The notes under the pieces were generated by a model. It was given only the letters and a program-made list of their open reading frames with translations. It did no database searches and was not told the DNA's origin. 64,000 bases of DNA from Elymus sibiricus (taxonomy: Eukaryota > Streptophyta > Magnoliopsida > Poales > Poaceae): positions 540,744,222 to 540,808,221 of the forward strand of contig CM077667.1 in assembly GCA_039707655.1 (NCBI GenBank), read 5' to 3'. Made by a program: the position numbers and the translations under genes. Shown here piece after piece: positions 11,223-21,842 of this stretch. Positions within the stretch are counted from its first letter, which is position 1. Each line of letters starts with the position of its first letter.

Positions 11223-12371
11223 AAAAATGTTTGCACATATTTTTTTAATGCTCATGAAATTTTTCAAAAATATCAAACATTTTTTTAAAATGTTCACTGC
11301 ACATTAAAAAAAGTTTAGTGTGCATTTTATAAATGATCAACATGTATTCAAATAAATATTCAACATGTAGTTGAAAATTATTCAATGTGTTTTTAAACAG
11401 GTTCAATGTGAATTAAAATAACTCGGCATGTATTTGAAAAATGGTAAAAAGAATAAGAAAACAAAAAGAAGAAAAGAGAGAGAAAAAAGGAGGAAAACAA
11501 GGCAAAATTAAAATTAATAAATGAAAGAAAACCCATAAAAAAACTCAGAAAAGAAAAAAACACACACATAACATTCGCAAAAATCCGCAAAAAACCTAAC
11601 CCTACCTCACGAGCACATTGGAGCTCGGGAGGAGAAGAGGACCTTCGCCTAGACCTAACCCTACCCAGCCGCACTCTGCACCCTCCCTCACTCTCACTCC
11701 CGATCCAGCCGCACTCCCCACCCTCCCCGATTCGGCCTCTTCTCACCCACGCTCTCCTCCCCTCCCTCCCTCTTGATCCATCTCTCTGAGTCCCCATCAC
11801 CTCCCTCTACCCATCTCTCTGAGCCCCCATCCCCTCCCTCCCGATCCACCTCTCCAGACACCTATCCCCTTGTCGGCAGCGAGCACAACTTTGAGAACAA
11901 GGCGGGCGACGTGAAGTTGGCCAGGTTTCGTCTATCAGATCTGACTTGCCCCACCACAGACAGCACCAACGCCGACACCACCAGGAGAGCACCGTCGCTC
12001 GCCACACGAGCCACAGATGGTCGACCGCTCGCTGCTCACCAGGAATACCCTCCTGGTCGAGCTATCTCAGCCCCACCACCAGTTAGCCGGTAGCTCGCGC
12101 CGCCGTGCCCGTCCGCCACTACCTCACCAAGTCTCCGCTAGGACCGCCGCTCCTCCACATCTCCCGCGTGCGCCAACGAAGATCCGCGCCGCAGCCCGCA
12201 CCGCCTGCTGCGCAGCCCTGGGGACGGCACACCTTCGTGTGACGGGGGAGCCGTCAGGACGCGCTGCCCTTGCCCGTCGCCTTTGACGGCCGGGTGCGGC
12301 CACCATCGCCGACACCGACGGAGGAAACGGTCGGGAGAGGGGGGAGATCGACCGCCTCTGCTTCTAAGGTT
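11223..12371. other. Unassigned: AT-rich then CT/GC-rich DNA
   Basis: 11223-11570 is AT-rich with repeated ATGT...ATTTGAAAA-type phrases, resembling degenerate transposon DNA. 11600-11870 has imperfect repeats of CCATCTCTCTGAG and CCCTCCC. 11870-12370 is GC-rich with several overlapping short frames and no recognisable domain. No gene is called. Confidence 0.5.
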
Positions 12372-12395
12372 GGGGGGGGGGGGGGGGGGGGGGGG
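12372..12395 (+). repeat. Run of 24 G
   Basis: An uninterrupted poly(G) tract in GC-rich DNA, able to form G-quadruplexes. Its exact length may be unreliable. Confidence 0.9.
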
Positions 12396-12628
12396 TTCTC
12401 TCGTGCAAGCGGCCAAGGAGGAGGAGAAGCTCAACTAGGACGTGTCATGTTGAAACTTTACGTTCCACACGCAGGCGGTGGGGGTGTGGGCACTTTTCGC
12501 ACGCGCCAGAACCTCAAACAGAATTGAACGAACAATGGCTTGCATGTATCACACGGTATGTATATATATCTGTCTAGACTAAAAATAAAAATGGTACGTA
12601 TATAGGGGGACTTTTATGCGTCCAAATC

Positions 12629-12629
12629 T

Positions 12630-12706
<77 letters not shown>
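12629..12706. repeat. (TA)n microsatellite
   Basis: About 78 bp of nearly pure TA directly before the Helitron-like composite. Confidence 0.95.
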
Positions 12707-12708
<2 letters not shown>

Positions 12709-12949
12709 TATAATAAAGTAAGGTGATATTCTTGGTTTCGTCTCGCTTAGGTCATTTATATTATTATTGTTTTTTACAAGGTGGTACTAATTTTTTGTGC
12801 ACCACACACGTTTTATCCTGTACGTGATAATATTTTCGCCAGCGTTGCCTCGCCCGCCGTAATGGGCCTCGACGCGTCTGCCCGACGCAGGCTAGCGTGG
12901 GCCTTCTTAGAAGCAACAAAAGAATAAACGCTACATAGAATAGGTAGCT

Positions 12950-13015
12950 CTTAGCAGGGGTCGAACTCGTGACCTTCCGTTCAGTCTAAGAGACACCAAC
13001 CACTGAGCTAGAATA
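12950..13015 (-). other. tRNA-like segment, unit 1
   Basis: The minus strand has an A box TAGCTCAGTGG (13000-13010) and a B box GTTCGACCC (12958-12966) at tRNA-like spacing. Acceptor and T-stem pairing are not convincing, so this looks like a tRNA-derived Pol III promoter, not a working tRNA. Confidence 0.55.
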
Positions 13016-13229
13016 TGTCATGTTTATTTGTCACATACAGGATAAAACGTGTGTGGTGCACAAAAAATTAGTACCACCTTGTAAAAAACAATAATAATAT
13101 AAATCACCTAAGCGGGACGAAACCAAGAATATCACCTTACTGTGGGCCTCGACGCGTCTGCCCGGCGCAGGCTAGCGTGGGCCATCTTAGAAGCAACAAA
13201 AAAATAAACGCTACATAGAATAGGTAGCT

Positions 13230-13295
13230 CTTAGAAGGGGTCGAACTCATGACCTTCCGTTCAGTCTAAGAGACACCAACCACTGAGCTAGAATA
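13230..13295 (-). other. tRNA-like segment, unit 2
   Basis: A box 13280-13290 and B box 13238-13246, both matching unit 1. Confidence 0.55.
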
Positions 13296-13509
13296 TGTCA
13301 TGTTTATTGGTCACGTACAGGATAAAACGTGTGTGGTGCAGAAAAAATTAGTACCACCTTGTAAAAAACAATAATAATATAAATCACCTAAGCGGGACGA
13401 AACCAAGAATATCACCTTACTGTGGGCCTCGACGCGTCTGCCCGGCGCAGGCTAGCGTGGGCCGTCTTAGAAGCAACAAAAAAATAAACGCTACATAGAA
13501 TAGGTAGCT

Positions 13510-13575
13510 CTTAGCAGGGGTCGAAATCATGACCTTCCGTTCAGTCTAAGAGACACCAAGCACTGAGCTAGAATA
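13510..13575 (-). other. tRNA-like segment, unit 3 (decayed)
   Basis: The A box ends in C instead of G (TAGCTCAGTGC, 13560-13570) and the B box has lost a conserved base (13518-13526). Confidence 0.5.
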
Positions 13576-13718
13576 TGTCATGTTTATTTGTCACGTACAG
13601 GATAAAACGTGTGTGGTGCACAAAAAATTAGTACCACCTTGTAAAAAACAATAATAATATAAATCACCTAAGCGTGACGAAACCAAGAATATCACCTTAC
13701 TTTATTAGTAGGTATAGA

Positions 13719-14357
13719 TAACCCCTTTATGTGGGGTCGCTCAGACGCCCGACTGAGGCAGGTTTTAAATTTTTACCCTTTCGAGGCGTCGCTTCAGACA
13801 CCCGATCGGATTATTTTATTTTCATTCCCTGATTGCTTATACATGTTTAATATGAATTACCTGCTTACTTGCATCATGAATTTTATTTTTGTGACTGACT
13901 GAACGATCGTAAATTATTTCAGTGCATGAATACCACCTGCTTTATTATATCTGTTTTTATGATTTTTGCGAGTACGTTCAAACGTACTCACTAGCTTGTC
14001 CCTGGCTATTGTCTTGGCCAGATTGCGTATTTGGAGAGGAGCACCACGACGATAACCCCGGAACCTAGGCATCGAAGATAGCAGCCACGCGAAGATAGGA
14101 GTTATCTAGGTCAGTTGTTCCTGTGGGAAATGGAGTCCCATAGACGCTGGAGATCCACGAACCGCTTTCGCCATCAACCACTAGAAACCTTTGTTGTACT
14201 CCATAGACCATCATGGACTTGTACTTCAGATCTTGTAATTTGCTTGGAATTTCTGTATCAAGAATGTGTCCACCAGCTAACAGTAATCCTGGGGCTGGTG
14301 AGCACAAGGACCATTTGCTGGGAAATTAATATCCTGGAAAACCGGTCATGACAACCA
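13719..14357 (+). repeat. LTR remnant of a retroelement
   Basis: LTR-like sequence ending CAACCA immediately before a primer-binding site. It contains the palindromic GAGTACGTTCAAACGTACTC near 13970, a motif I associate with Triticeae Gypsy-type LTRs. The 5' boundary is lost at the Helitron-like composite, and no partner LTR is visible downstream. Confidence 0.5.
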
Positions 14358-14369
14358 TGGTATCAGAGC
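14358..14369 (+). promoter_or_regulatory. tRNA-Met primer-binding site
   Basis: TGGTATCAGAGC, exact, directly after the LTR remnant. It marks the internal domain to the right as that of a retroelement or derivative. Confidence 0.8.
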
Positions 14370-14607
14370 CAGGCTGACCATTGGCTAATCCTATCTTAGC
14401 AGGGTCGATAAACCTAGGTTAACCCACCTACCAGACCTTACCCTACCCATAGCCAAGCCTATCTTATCCGATAGCCCACACAGTGACCCCGACACATTTT
14501 GGCAGTCGGTGTCCAACCTATCAGCCTAGCCCATCGCTCACGCGCCTGTGACCGACACCTAAATTGTCCCATTCGCAAGTGTGCGAAGGAAGGCTCAGTT
14601 TTCTTTC

Positions 14608-14614
14608 TATAAAG
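14608..14614 (+). promoter_or_regulatory. TATA box of the first small gene
   Basis: CTATAAA lies about 60 bp before the ATG at 14671. Confidence 0.45.
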
Positions 14615-14670
14615 GAAAACGTTTGCCCCAACCTAGCACACCACAGCCACCTATCCAAAGCCAAGCCAAG

Positions 14671-15467
14671 ATGCCTGGCGCCATTGTTCACAATGAGACC
14701 ACCGCGACCGACCTTGGAGGTTTTGTAACCATCCTAGCTAACCTCACCCGCCGTGCCTTTGCATTAGAAGAGCCGCCAGAATATGTTGTGTACCAACAGC
14801 GCACGAGTGATGCCAACCCTCACTTCTGGGCCACGGTGCACATCTACGGCAGGAGTATCGCGCCAGAACGCCCCTACAGGTTCACCGGAAGGTCAACTTC
14901 CTTCGAGCCACAACCATCTAGCTAGCAGCTCGAGAGGCTATAGTTCAACTCCGGCACCTGTCACCAAGAGTTAACTGTCGCTCGTTCTACTACTATCCTA
15001 ACCGTGAAGGTTATGGTGGGCCACCCCAGATCGCCAGCGGAGACCACGAGACGGACCTTGCATTGTTGCATCTTGTGCGCTACCTCAGTTCACAAGAGGC
15101 ACTATTCAATCAGGTCACCCTTGATCTGATCGCAGCTCGCGGAGAACTTGCTCGCCGAGCCCCGGCAAGAAGAGAAGTTGCACCCGACGCCGACAACCCA
15201 GTCATGCTGTTCGGCCGACTGATCGAGTCTTCGAGGTCTACCCCTGCGGCCAACCCAAGAAATATATTCGTATCCTCGGAAGAGCTCCATCGTCTTATGG
15301 GGAACTACTCCAACGGGAGTGTGACCACCAACCCCCGCGATGGTCATCATCGCTACCCCAACCCCGCAAGTCCGCCCCCTAATGCAGTCAACCCCGACGA
15401 TCAAGCCCAAGGAGAAGCCTTGATGTCCGCAGGGCACGCTCGACTAGATATCAACGAGGTAGACTAA
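14671..15467 (+). pseudogene. Small gene of unknown function, copy 1 (one frameshift)
   Basis: About 265 codons from ATG (MPGAIVHNE) to TAG near 15467. The frame is open except for one single-base slip near 14915-14922: the first frame stops at 14925, while the next frame is open from about 14921 to the end. Visible features are a WATVHI strand, FTGRS, AAREAI..LR, a YYYPNREGYGG segment, and a helix-like LLHLVRYLSSQEALFNQV. The C-terminal 100 residues are Pro/Asn/Arg-rich. The gene downstream (15855-16343) follows the same order of motifs, so the two are paralogues. They lie behind an LTR and primer site, so they may be cargo of a large non-autonomous retroelement. A poly(A)-like ATTAATAAA lies at about 15533. 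No function is known to me; the W..VHI and AAxEAI layout only loosely recalls small RNA-binding folds. Confidence 0.6.
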
Positions 15468-15781
15468 GCCACACGAGTAGTGCCGAGTCTTAGTATTCCT
15501 ACGTCGTGTAATAATGTGACCTTGTATCGCCATTAATAAATTGCAGACTGCTTGTATGCAAATATTTTTATGGTACTATATGTGACCATGCATAAATCTT
15601 TTGGTGTTTGCTTGCATATTAAATTTTGGGCGTAGCTACCAAAAACCACCCCAGCCGACAACCACAGTAATACGTCACTTTTTGTGAGATATGCATATCT
15701 ATGGCATTGACCCCGACACCATAGAGAGAACCGACAACCAAGATTGCACCCGCACCGCAGTATGTCACCTAGCCCCAATGC

Positions 15782-15788
15782 TATATAA
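15782..15788 (+). promoter_or_regulatory. TATA box of the second small gene
   Basis: TATATAA lies 73 bp before the chosen ATG at 15855, close to the 60-bp spacing in copy 1. Confidence 0.5.
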
Positions 15789-15854
15789 GAGGCCACTCCA
15801 TGACCTTACCAAGCATCCCTCCCCTTGTGCACTGCCCTCTCTGCCATTTTCCCC

Positions 15855-16343
15855 ATGTCGAACCCTAGGATTCATCTGAGAACCCCAGATGCAACCTCGG
15901 GCAGTTTTTTTAGAATCTTGTGGGACTTTACCCACAATACCATGGGTTCTCCCCAACCACCCCAGTACGAGTTGTTCAAATCGAGGATGACCTCCGTCGC
16001 CTCGAAATATTGGGCAGTCGTGCACATCCCACCAGTAGACCCAAACCAAGACCCTACAGAAGTCGCCTTCATCGGGAAATCCATGCCCACTCCAGAAATG
16101 GCCATAGAAGTTGCTGCCTATGAAGCCATTACCCGCCTTCGATCCGCTGTGCCATACGCCAGCGAAAGGGGGTATTATTACTTTTCGAGCCGTGCAGCAC
16201 CCGGAGAAGCAGCATCTTTTCCCCGTAGGCGGACAATGAGAGATCCAGTGCTCGACAACCTTGTTCAGTATGTCATCGTTCAAGAGCGTTTGACCCAGCG
16301 AGTGATGGACTTTCTCCAAACCCTTGCTGTTATGAATCCTTAG
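15855..16343 (+). CDS. Small gene of unknown function, copy 2 (intact)
   Basis: 162 residues starting MSNPRIHLR. An upstream in-frame ATG at 15825 exists, but the ATG at 15855 matches the TATA spacing of copy 1. Motifs in order: PPQYELF (about residue 40), WAVVHI (about 57), FIGKS (about 75), AAYEAITRLR (about 92), YYYFSSR (about 110) and LDNLVQYVIVQERL (about 138). The same series appears in copy 1 as PPEYVVY, WATVHI, FTGRS, AAREAIVQLR, YYYPNRE and LLHLVRYLSSQEAL. It lacks the long Pro-rich tail of copy 1. A poly(A)-like AAATAAAAT lies at about 16402. It has no signal peptide or membrane segment. It may be cellular or retroelement cargo; function is not recognised. Confidence 0.55.
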   Translation: MSNPRIHLRTPDATSGSFFRILWDFTHNTMGSPQPPQYELFKSRMTSVASKYWAVVHIPPVDPNQDPTEVAFIGKSMPTPEMAIEVAAYEAITRLRSAVPYASERGYYYFSSRAAPGEAASFPRRRTMRDPVLDNLVQYVIVQERLTQRVMDFLQTLAVMNP

Positions 16344-16720
16344 ATCGCCATTGGCAGACCGCTGAGGTCAGACCAGGAAGGACGAGTTCTCCGACTAGTA
16401 TAAATAAAATAATTAAGCAGGGCTATCATTAAGCTACCTTTTGTTTGGTTAGAATTCATCATCAAGGGTGGCTAGTTAACGATCACCTCTTCTTGTCGCT
16501 AGTTACTTTATTACAGCTCAGCGAAGGTGACTGTGGCTGCTCCCTTGCCCATTGGGAGCGTCTCGGTGCGTGCTATCATCCTACGTCCCATCTCTCTTCC
16601 TCCCTTTTTCCCACTGGGCGATCGGCGCTGATTGTTTCGAAAGATAAAAAACGGCTTGGCGCCCTGTTGCACCCAATAAGCACAGTGCTAGCAATACAGA
16701 TGATACACTCGTAGATTGTC
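16344..16720. other. 3' flank of the small gene pair, nothing recognised
   Basis: Poly(A)-like signal near 16402, then unassigned sequence. Short frames only. Confidence 0.5.
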
Positions 16721-17125
16721 TTTGGAGGCCCAGCTCCATGGAGTTTGGTTTGGAAAAAATCGAATTTCGTCAAATGTCATATTTTCTACGTTTCAAAAAA
16801 ATCTGAAAAAAAACACAGACATGCATGAAGGCATAACACACATGTGTGTAAATTTTCAGGGCATAATAAGTTGAAATGAGGGCGGTGCAAAAAGATAAAT
16901 CTGAAGCTTTTAAACACATGATACTATTCATCCTTTCAGGCCATAAAATTGTCTTTTTTGTAGAGGTCGCATTTCGATATTTTTTCAACCTGAAATGTTA
17001 CACACATACACATAACATCCTTCTTTACTTGCACAATTGTTTTCAGAATTTTTTGAAACCGAAAAGTTTGAATTTTGATATTTTTTTTGAAAAACAAAGC
17101 CTCCATGGAGGCAGAGAGCCAAACG
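16721..17125. mobile_element. Fold-back MITE
   Basis: The two halves are imperfect reverse complements of about 200 bp each. Both contain GTTTCAAAAAAATCTGAAAA-like and ACA...GTGTGTAAATTTTCAGG-like phrases. Each end carries the palindrome CTCCATGGAG (16734-16743 and 17101-17110). There is no coding content. Target duplication and superfamily are undetermined. Confidence 0.55.
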
Positions 17126-19363
17126 TCTGTTCTCTGATACACTTTCTTTTCCTTTCTTGTTAACCCTCGAGCCAATTGGGAAAGCAGATGGGGTCATATG
17201 CAGTGACACGAGCAGCAAGTAGGGCAGTCACCCATCTGGGGTAGCAATCGGGATACAGAGAGAGAAGTCAGAAGACTAGACATGTTACTCTGAAGGCAAC
17301 ATGCAGCTGCCTTGCAATCAGTTCAGTTTCTCCTGAATCAATTATGTTTGCGCTTAATTACACATTTGGCCTCTCCAAAAAACTTATTTGCTCTTCCAAC
17401 CGTTCTCTATCTTGCCGGTAGGTCTAGCACCGACGTGCCTGACATTGTTGGCTGTCAACCATCACCGGCAGACGATTCGGTTGCCAACTTGCCAGCCTTG
17501 TGAGGCGTCATAGGCAAAAAAAATAAAATAATTTATTTTATGTAAAGGAGGTTGGAACCCCGGCAACTGCATCAATTGATGCACACATTCATTTTTACTA
17601 GTGGTTGGGGTGCGCCCCGGACGCACCTCTTGAGGCGTTACTGTGCGCACTAATCAAGTTGTCGTAGTTGTTAACGCGTTGATAGTGCAAATAAGCAACA
17701 ATGGTTAAAAACATAACACAAGTATACTGATAGCAAATTCATACTGATTCTAGAGCATCACGGCACAAGATGGAATGAATCAATATTTTCATGTCATTCA
17801 GATCAAAAGGAAAAAATAAACGAGTTTTACGGACATTGTAAATTATCAAGCTAAACCAAGACCCTTGCAAACACCATTTTGATAACACTACATACATCAT
17901 GAAGCAAAGAAGAATGGTATGATTGCAAAACATGAAAGCACCATGCATGAGGTGATTTTGCCAAAGTTGGCGAACAACTATGGTAGTTGATTGATCAGCA
18001 GAACTGCCATCATCAGAATTATCCAAGCACGAGTTTATTCTTTCACATTTATCCACTGCATTTTTCATGCTTTTTTCAAATCTTCTTTTGAAGTCCATCT
18101 CTCTTTCAGGCTTCTTCTGAGTTTCATCAACATACCACTTTGTTAGAATAAAAAAACATCTCATTGGTAAGATTACAAGATCATTTCTTAGTAGTTTATT
18201 TAAATGGAACTTGTTGATGAGAAATGGTCGTCGACCAGATGAGAGCGCTAGGATTCTATAAAGCATATCTCTACTACTTATTTTCATAGTGTATACCATT
18301 ATTGAAGAAATTGTATTGAACATTGCGCCATAACAAAAAGTGGTGACAACATTATATGTATTTAACGACTCCTGACTTAGTGCCTATGTAACTATCCCCA
18401 TCTAAGAGATATGTGGTACGATGAGTTAGCTCATTGGAATGGAACACATGTAACCCTAGAAGGAGAAATTATGACTATACAAATTATAATTCATATAGTG
18501 AATGTGACTTACAACTAACAACAAAGAAGATCTAATTAATTGGAAGGAATAAGATGGACCTGCCTTCTGAATAGATTCTTCTTTTAGCACTCACCAACAG
18601 CAAAACTCTGCCTTGCAATGGTTAAAATCTCGCATTTGTTGAAAGCATTTCCCAGCATTCACAAATTATAATTCTTGAAATTTTTGTTATCAAGGAAAAA
18701 TACCTTGGCAGTAAAAGGATTCATAGAAAATAATCACTAGCAGAATGACGAATATACAGACATCAAAGCAGATTTGTTAACCCCAGAACTTAACTGGACC
18801 AACTTACACAAGCCTCTAATTGTGTTCCTGCAAGCAAGGGCCACAGGCATAAAAAGTGAACTACTACAATTCCAAGAAATAACATAACTATTCTTCGTGT
18901 TTATTCGACAAGAAAAAGGCGACCAGTATTTCCCTACAATCTACACATGTACACCACTAGCGTACACAATGGTGATTTACTTGCAATTTAGGTCACCAGT
19001 TCATACCTCTGGAAGGTCATCCAATGATCGTATCACTCCGCCACCTTGTGAATCATCATCTTTCTAGGAGTGTGAGCCCTTTGGATTGCAGACTGGAGCA
19101 ATTGATTCACCTGGGATACATGACATGATGACTGATGAGAGTAAAGAAAACAGTGGGATACAATTCACAAGCAAACTGACATACGCCCGGTTCGTTTCCA
19201 TCAACTCTATGAATTTTCCCCAGAAAATCAACTCTCATTTATGGAAAAATCCACATCGACACTATTTTTCTTTTTATTGCCAGCCAAACAACTCCCAGCT
19301 AACAGTAGCAAGAAGCATTACTTCATGCATATGGAAACAGTAGTAGGTTCTCTGTATATTAAC
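17126..19363. other. Unassigned intergenic DNA
   Basis: 17538-17606 resembles the tail of the retroposon at 36281-36540 (GTAAAGGAGG, then CTGCATCAATTGATGCA). An open frame of 194 codons on the minus strand (17739-18323) has no recognisable domain. The rest is AT-rich with no feature I can support. Confidence 0.4.
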
Positions 19364-19365
19364 TA

Positions 19366-19440
19366 CTCCCAGATATATCTAGAACTAAAATACGTCTAGA
19401 TACATCCATGCCTCCGACAAGTATTTCTGGACGGAGGGAG
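19366..19440. mobile_element. Stowaway-type MITE, internally deleted
   Basis: The right end reads CTCCCTCCGTCC on the minus strand, with the Stowaway body phrases AAGTATTT and GACAAG. It is flanked by TA on both sides (19364-19365, 19441-19442). The left end keeps only CTCCC, so most of one half is lost. Confidence 0.75.
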
Positions 19441-19531
19441 TATTTGTTTGGTCACATGAACAAGAAACAACTATTATGTTTGGACAGGGAGAAGGAAGGC
19501 ATCATGCATGTAAAAAGAAAAAAGACGGTCT

Positions 19532-20040
19532 ACTGGACCCTGCAACCATAGTTTCATTTTACTGCCTGGCTAATTAACTTCCATGTATTAGTGAGTAACA
19601 AGAATTAATCCTTGCATATGTAAACAGCAAGAGGTACTCTGTTGGATTCTAAAGCACATATATTAAAGCAGCAGCCATTGGCTTGGCCATATATAAACAA
19701 TGATCAGCTGGTCTACTTGATTCTGGAGCCAAGAATTATTACTAAGAACCTAAGAAAACTGGGCGCACCCTAAACGTGGATGAATATCAACATGCATATA
19801 TTTGTCCCGCAGCAGTAGGCAGGAAGCAAACCACCAGCACAAGCATAAGCAAAAGCGTCTTACTGGACCTTGCAACCATAGTTTCATTTTATTTCCTGGT
19901 TAATTAACTTCCATGTATAAGTGAGAAACAAGAATTTTAATCCTTGCACATGTAAACAGCAAGAGGTACTCTGTTGGATTCTCAAACACATATATTAGAG
20001 TAGTAGCCATTAGTTTGGCCATGTATAAACAATGAGCAAG
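19532..20040 (+). repeat. Direct duplication, two copies about 320 bp apart
   Basis: 19532-19712 and 19854-20040 are about 85-90% alike. They share CAACCATAGTTTCATTTTA, AATTAACTTCCATGTAT, TAAACAGCAAGAGGTACTC and TATAAACAATGA. No element ends or coding frame were seen. Confidence 0.8.
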
Positions 20041-21301
20041 CAAACAAGGAGATCCTTTAGTAGGAAGCAACAAGTACTAATGTACTACGGACTATACACA
20101 TTTTGCCCAAAGCAATGACCTGAACATGTACCACAGTTCACTGAAAATTGGACAAACCATACAAACATGGACATGAACCTAAATGTGTATGTCCCTCCCA
20201 AAGCAGGAAGCAGGAAGCAAAGAACCATGGTAACCATAAGTAAAGAAAGGCACGTTTTTTCTAACGAGATTGGAAGGGAAAACCCAAATAGGAAAGATAG
20301 GTAAACACAAGCAACATGAATATGTACCAAGAAGTAACAAAGCAAGTCAATCAAAGCACGTCTAACCTTGCTGGTTAACAACACCGGCATCCAACGAACC
20401 AACAAAGAACCTGGACAGGCAAGGAAACAAGAAATGGAACTGTGTCATCTCACAGACATTTTATCGAACAGGAGACAAGGAAGAAAGAGCTTAACGAGCA
20501 GCAAGCCAAACGATGAACTATGGACTGACCGATCCTTCACCAACAATGAAAGGAGTGAGCAAAAGAGCAAAACTAAGCACATTACATAGTAAAGTACGAG
20601 GGCAATATTGAATGGTTCATATGAAACGTAGTGTATAATCATAATAGCTTTCGTCACACCTCCATTGCTTCGTCGATTGTACTAGCGATGATAAAACCGG
20701 AGCCTCCCTACAAGATGTCACATTGCCCGAAAGTCATACATCGAACATGGATATCTAATAAATTTCTTACATCGGACGAAAACTACCATCATCACCATAT
20801 GAATCATGCCACACAACCCGTAACCCATACCCCTTTTTGATTAAACATAACCCGCAACCCATTACCCAACCACTACCCAAATATATCTTCATTATATGAA
20901 TGGAAACTAGCCTAGGCGTCATCTAGTTACAAATTTAAGGCGCAAGCATAAGTGACAATGATTTTGAACCAAATTAAGACCCGAACCCAAGACCCTAACA
21001 GAGAGGAAACCGCAATCCAAAACCCTAACAAAGAGAAAACCCCAATCCAAATCCTCATTAGTGAAGTTTGAGCCACCACCGGGAGGAGATTGAGCTGCCA
21101 CTGCTAGATATTGTGCCTTCCTTGGGCGGGGAGGGGAGGTCAGTCCCCACGATAAATAAGGGCAACATGAGTATGTGTCATAACCGCAATAGGAGCTATA
21201 TTGGAAAAACGATGATGCAGGACCAGAGATGCAATGGCCACGATGTTGCGGTTCGTTGCTCGAAGTGACGGAATGGTCGATGACTATGGATTGGAGTGGT
21301 A
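20041..21301. other. Unassigned intergenic DNA
   Basis: No supported gene. 20085-20657 and 20919-21300 hold short frames on both strands without recognisable motifs. Confidence 0.4.
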
Positions 21302-21372
21302 TGATTTTCATCTGCGAAAAGCATCTGAAGCGGTTCCGGCAGCTCCGGAACATTTCCGGTTTTCATCCCGGA
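21302..21372 (-). repeat. Isolated 70-bp slice of the Copia LTR
   Basis: From TGATTTTCATCTGCGAAAAG to TTTTCATCCCGG this matches the LTR interior at 10019-10091 (inverse of 7440-7535), with few changes. Sequences on both sides are unrelated to the LTR. It is not an LTR end, so it did not arrive by transposition. Confidence 0.85.
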
Positions 21373-21842
21373 TGAGAGTTTGTATTGTTTCCATATATTT
21401 CTTGCATGTGCATATCCACGGATGGCACATGATTACCTTCCAAATGATTTGCATGGTGCTACTGCTATCAAAATAATCAAAGATTCCTAATTGATTTGGG
21501 TCATTAATTGTCCTGCCTGAGAGAAATTTGCAATAAAAAATAACTTGTTGCCATTTTTGAAATAGGTATGCTTTTATGCGGGGGACAAAATAGGATTAGG
21601 TATGCACGTAAGGTAAGTAATATATGACAAAACAGGAAGCACCTTTATCAGTAGGTATGCAAGCATTTGTCATGGTTACTCGATATTTATCAGTAGGTAC
21701 GTGAAGATTTGTCATAATTAAGGTACTGATTTTGTCTAACTATATTTTCTAAGCGTGATTTAACGTATGCCCCCGTGCTCAGTTTTGATGTAATTTATGC
21801 TAATTATATCCACTCGTCCAGTCGGGTATGCACACATCATTT
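21373..21842. other. Unassigned AT-rich DNA
   Basis: It has a short local repeat (TATCAGTAGGTATG...ATTTGTCAT, near 21645 and 21688). Nothing else is recognised. Confidence 0.4.

Larger units (their letters stand above)
12861..13700. repeat. Three tandem 280-bp units
   Basis: The units start at 12861, 13141 and 13421, an exact 280-bp period. Each begins GGGCCTCGACGCGTCTGCCC, carries a tRNA-like segment on the minus strand, and ends with the inverted Helitron end. Confidence 0.93.
12710..13718 (-). mobile_element. Helitron-like composite with inverted and tandem 5' ends
   Basis: On the minus strand the right end reads TCTATACCTACTAATAAAG, then TAAGGTGATATTC, a Triticeae Helitron 5' end next to host T (13719). 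An inverted copy of this end stands on the plus strand at about 12710-12828. Between them are three direct 280-bp repeats. No 3' hairpin plus CTAG was found, so the element is incomplete or rearranged. Confidence 0.6.

Noticed and set aside
12950..13015. Functional tRNA gene
   Set aside because: Only the promoter boxes match; the acceptor and T stems do not pair well, and the sequence is a repeat unit of a transposon-like composite.
15102..15437. 111-codon minus-strand frame, and 15765-16319 minus (184 codons)
   Set aside because: They are mirror frames of the small gene pair; the plus-strand frames share ordered motifs with each other and have TATA boxes, the minus frames do not.
17739..18323. 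194-codon minus-strand open frame
   Set aside because: No domain, no promoter or splice context, and irregular composition in AT-rich DNA. It is not called as a gene, though a decayed gene cannot be excluded.
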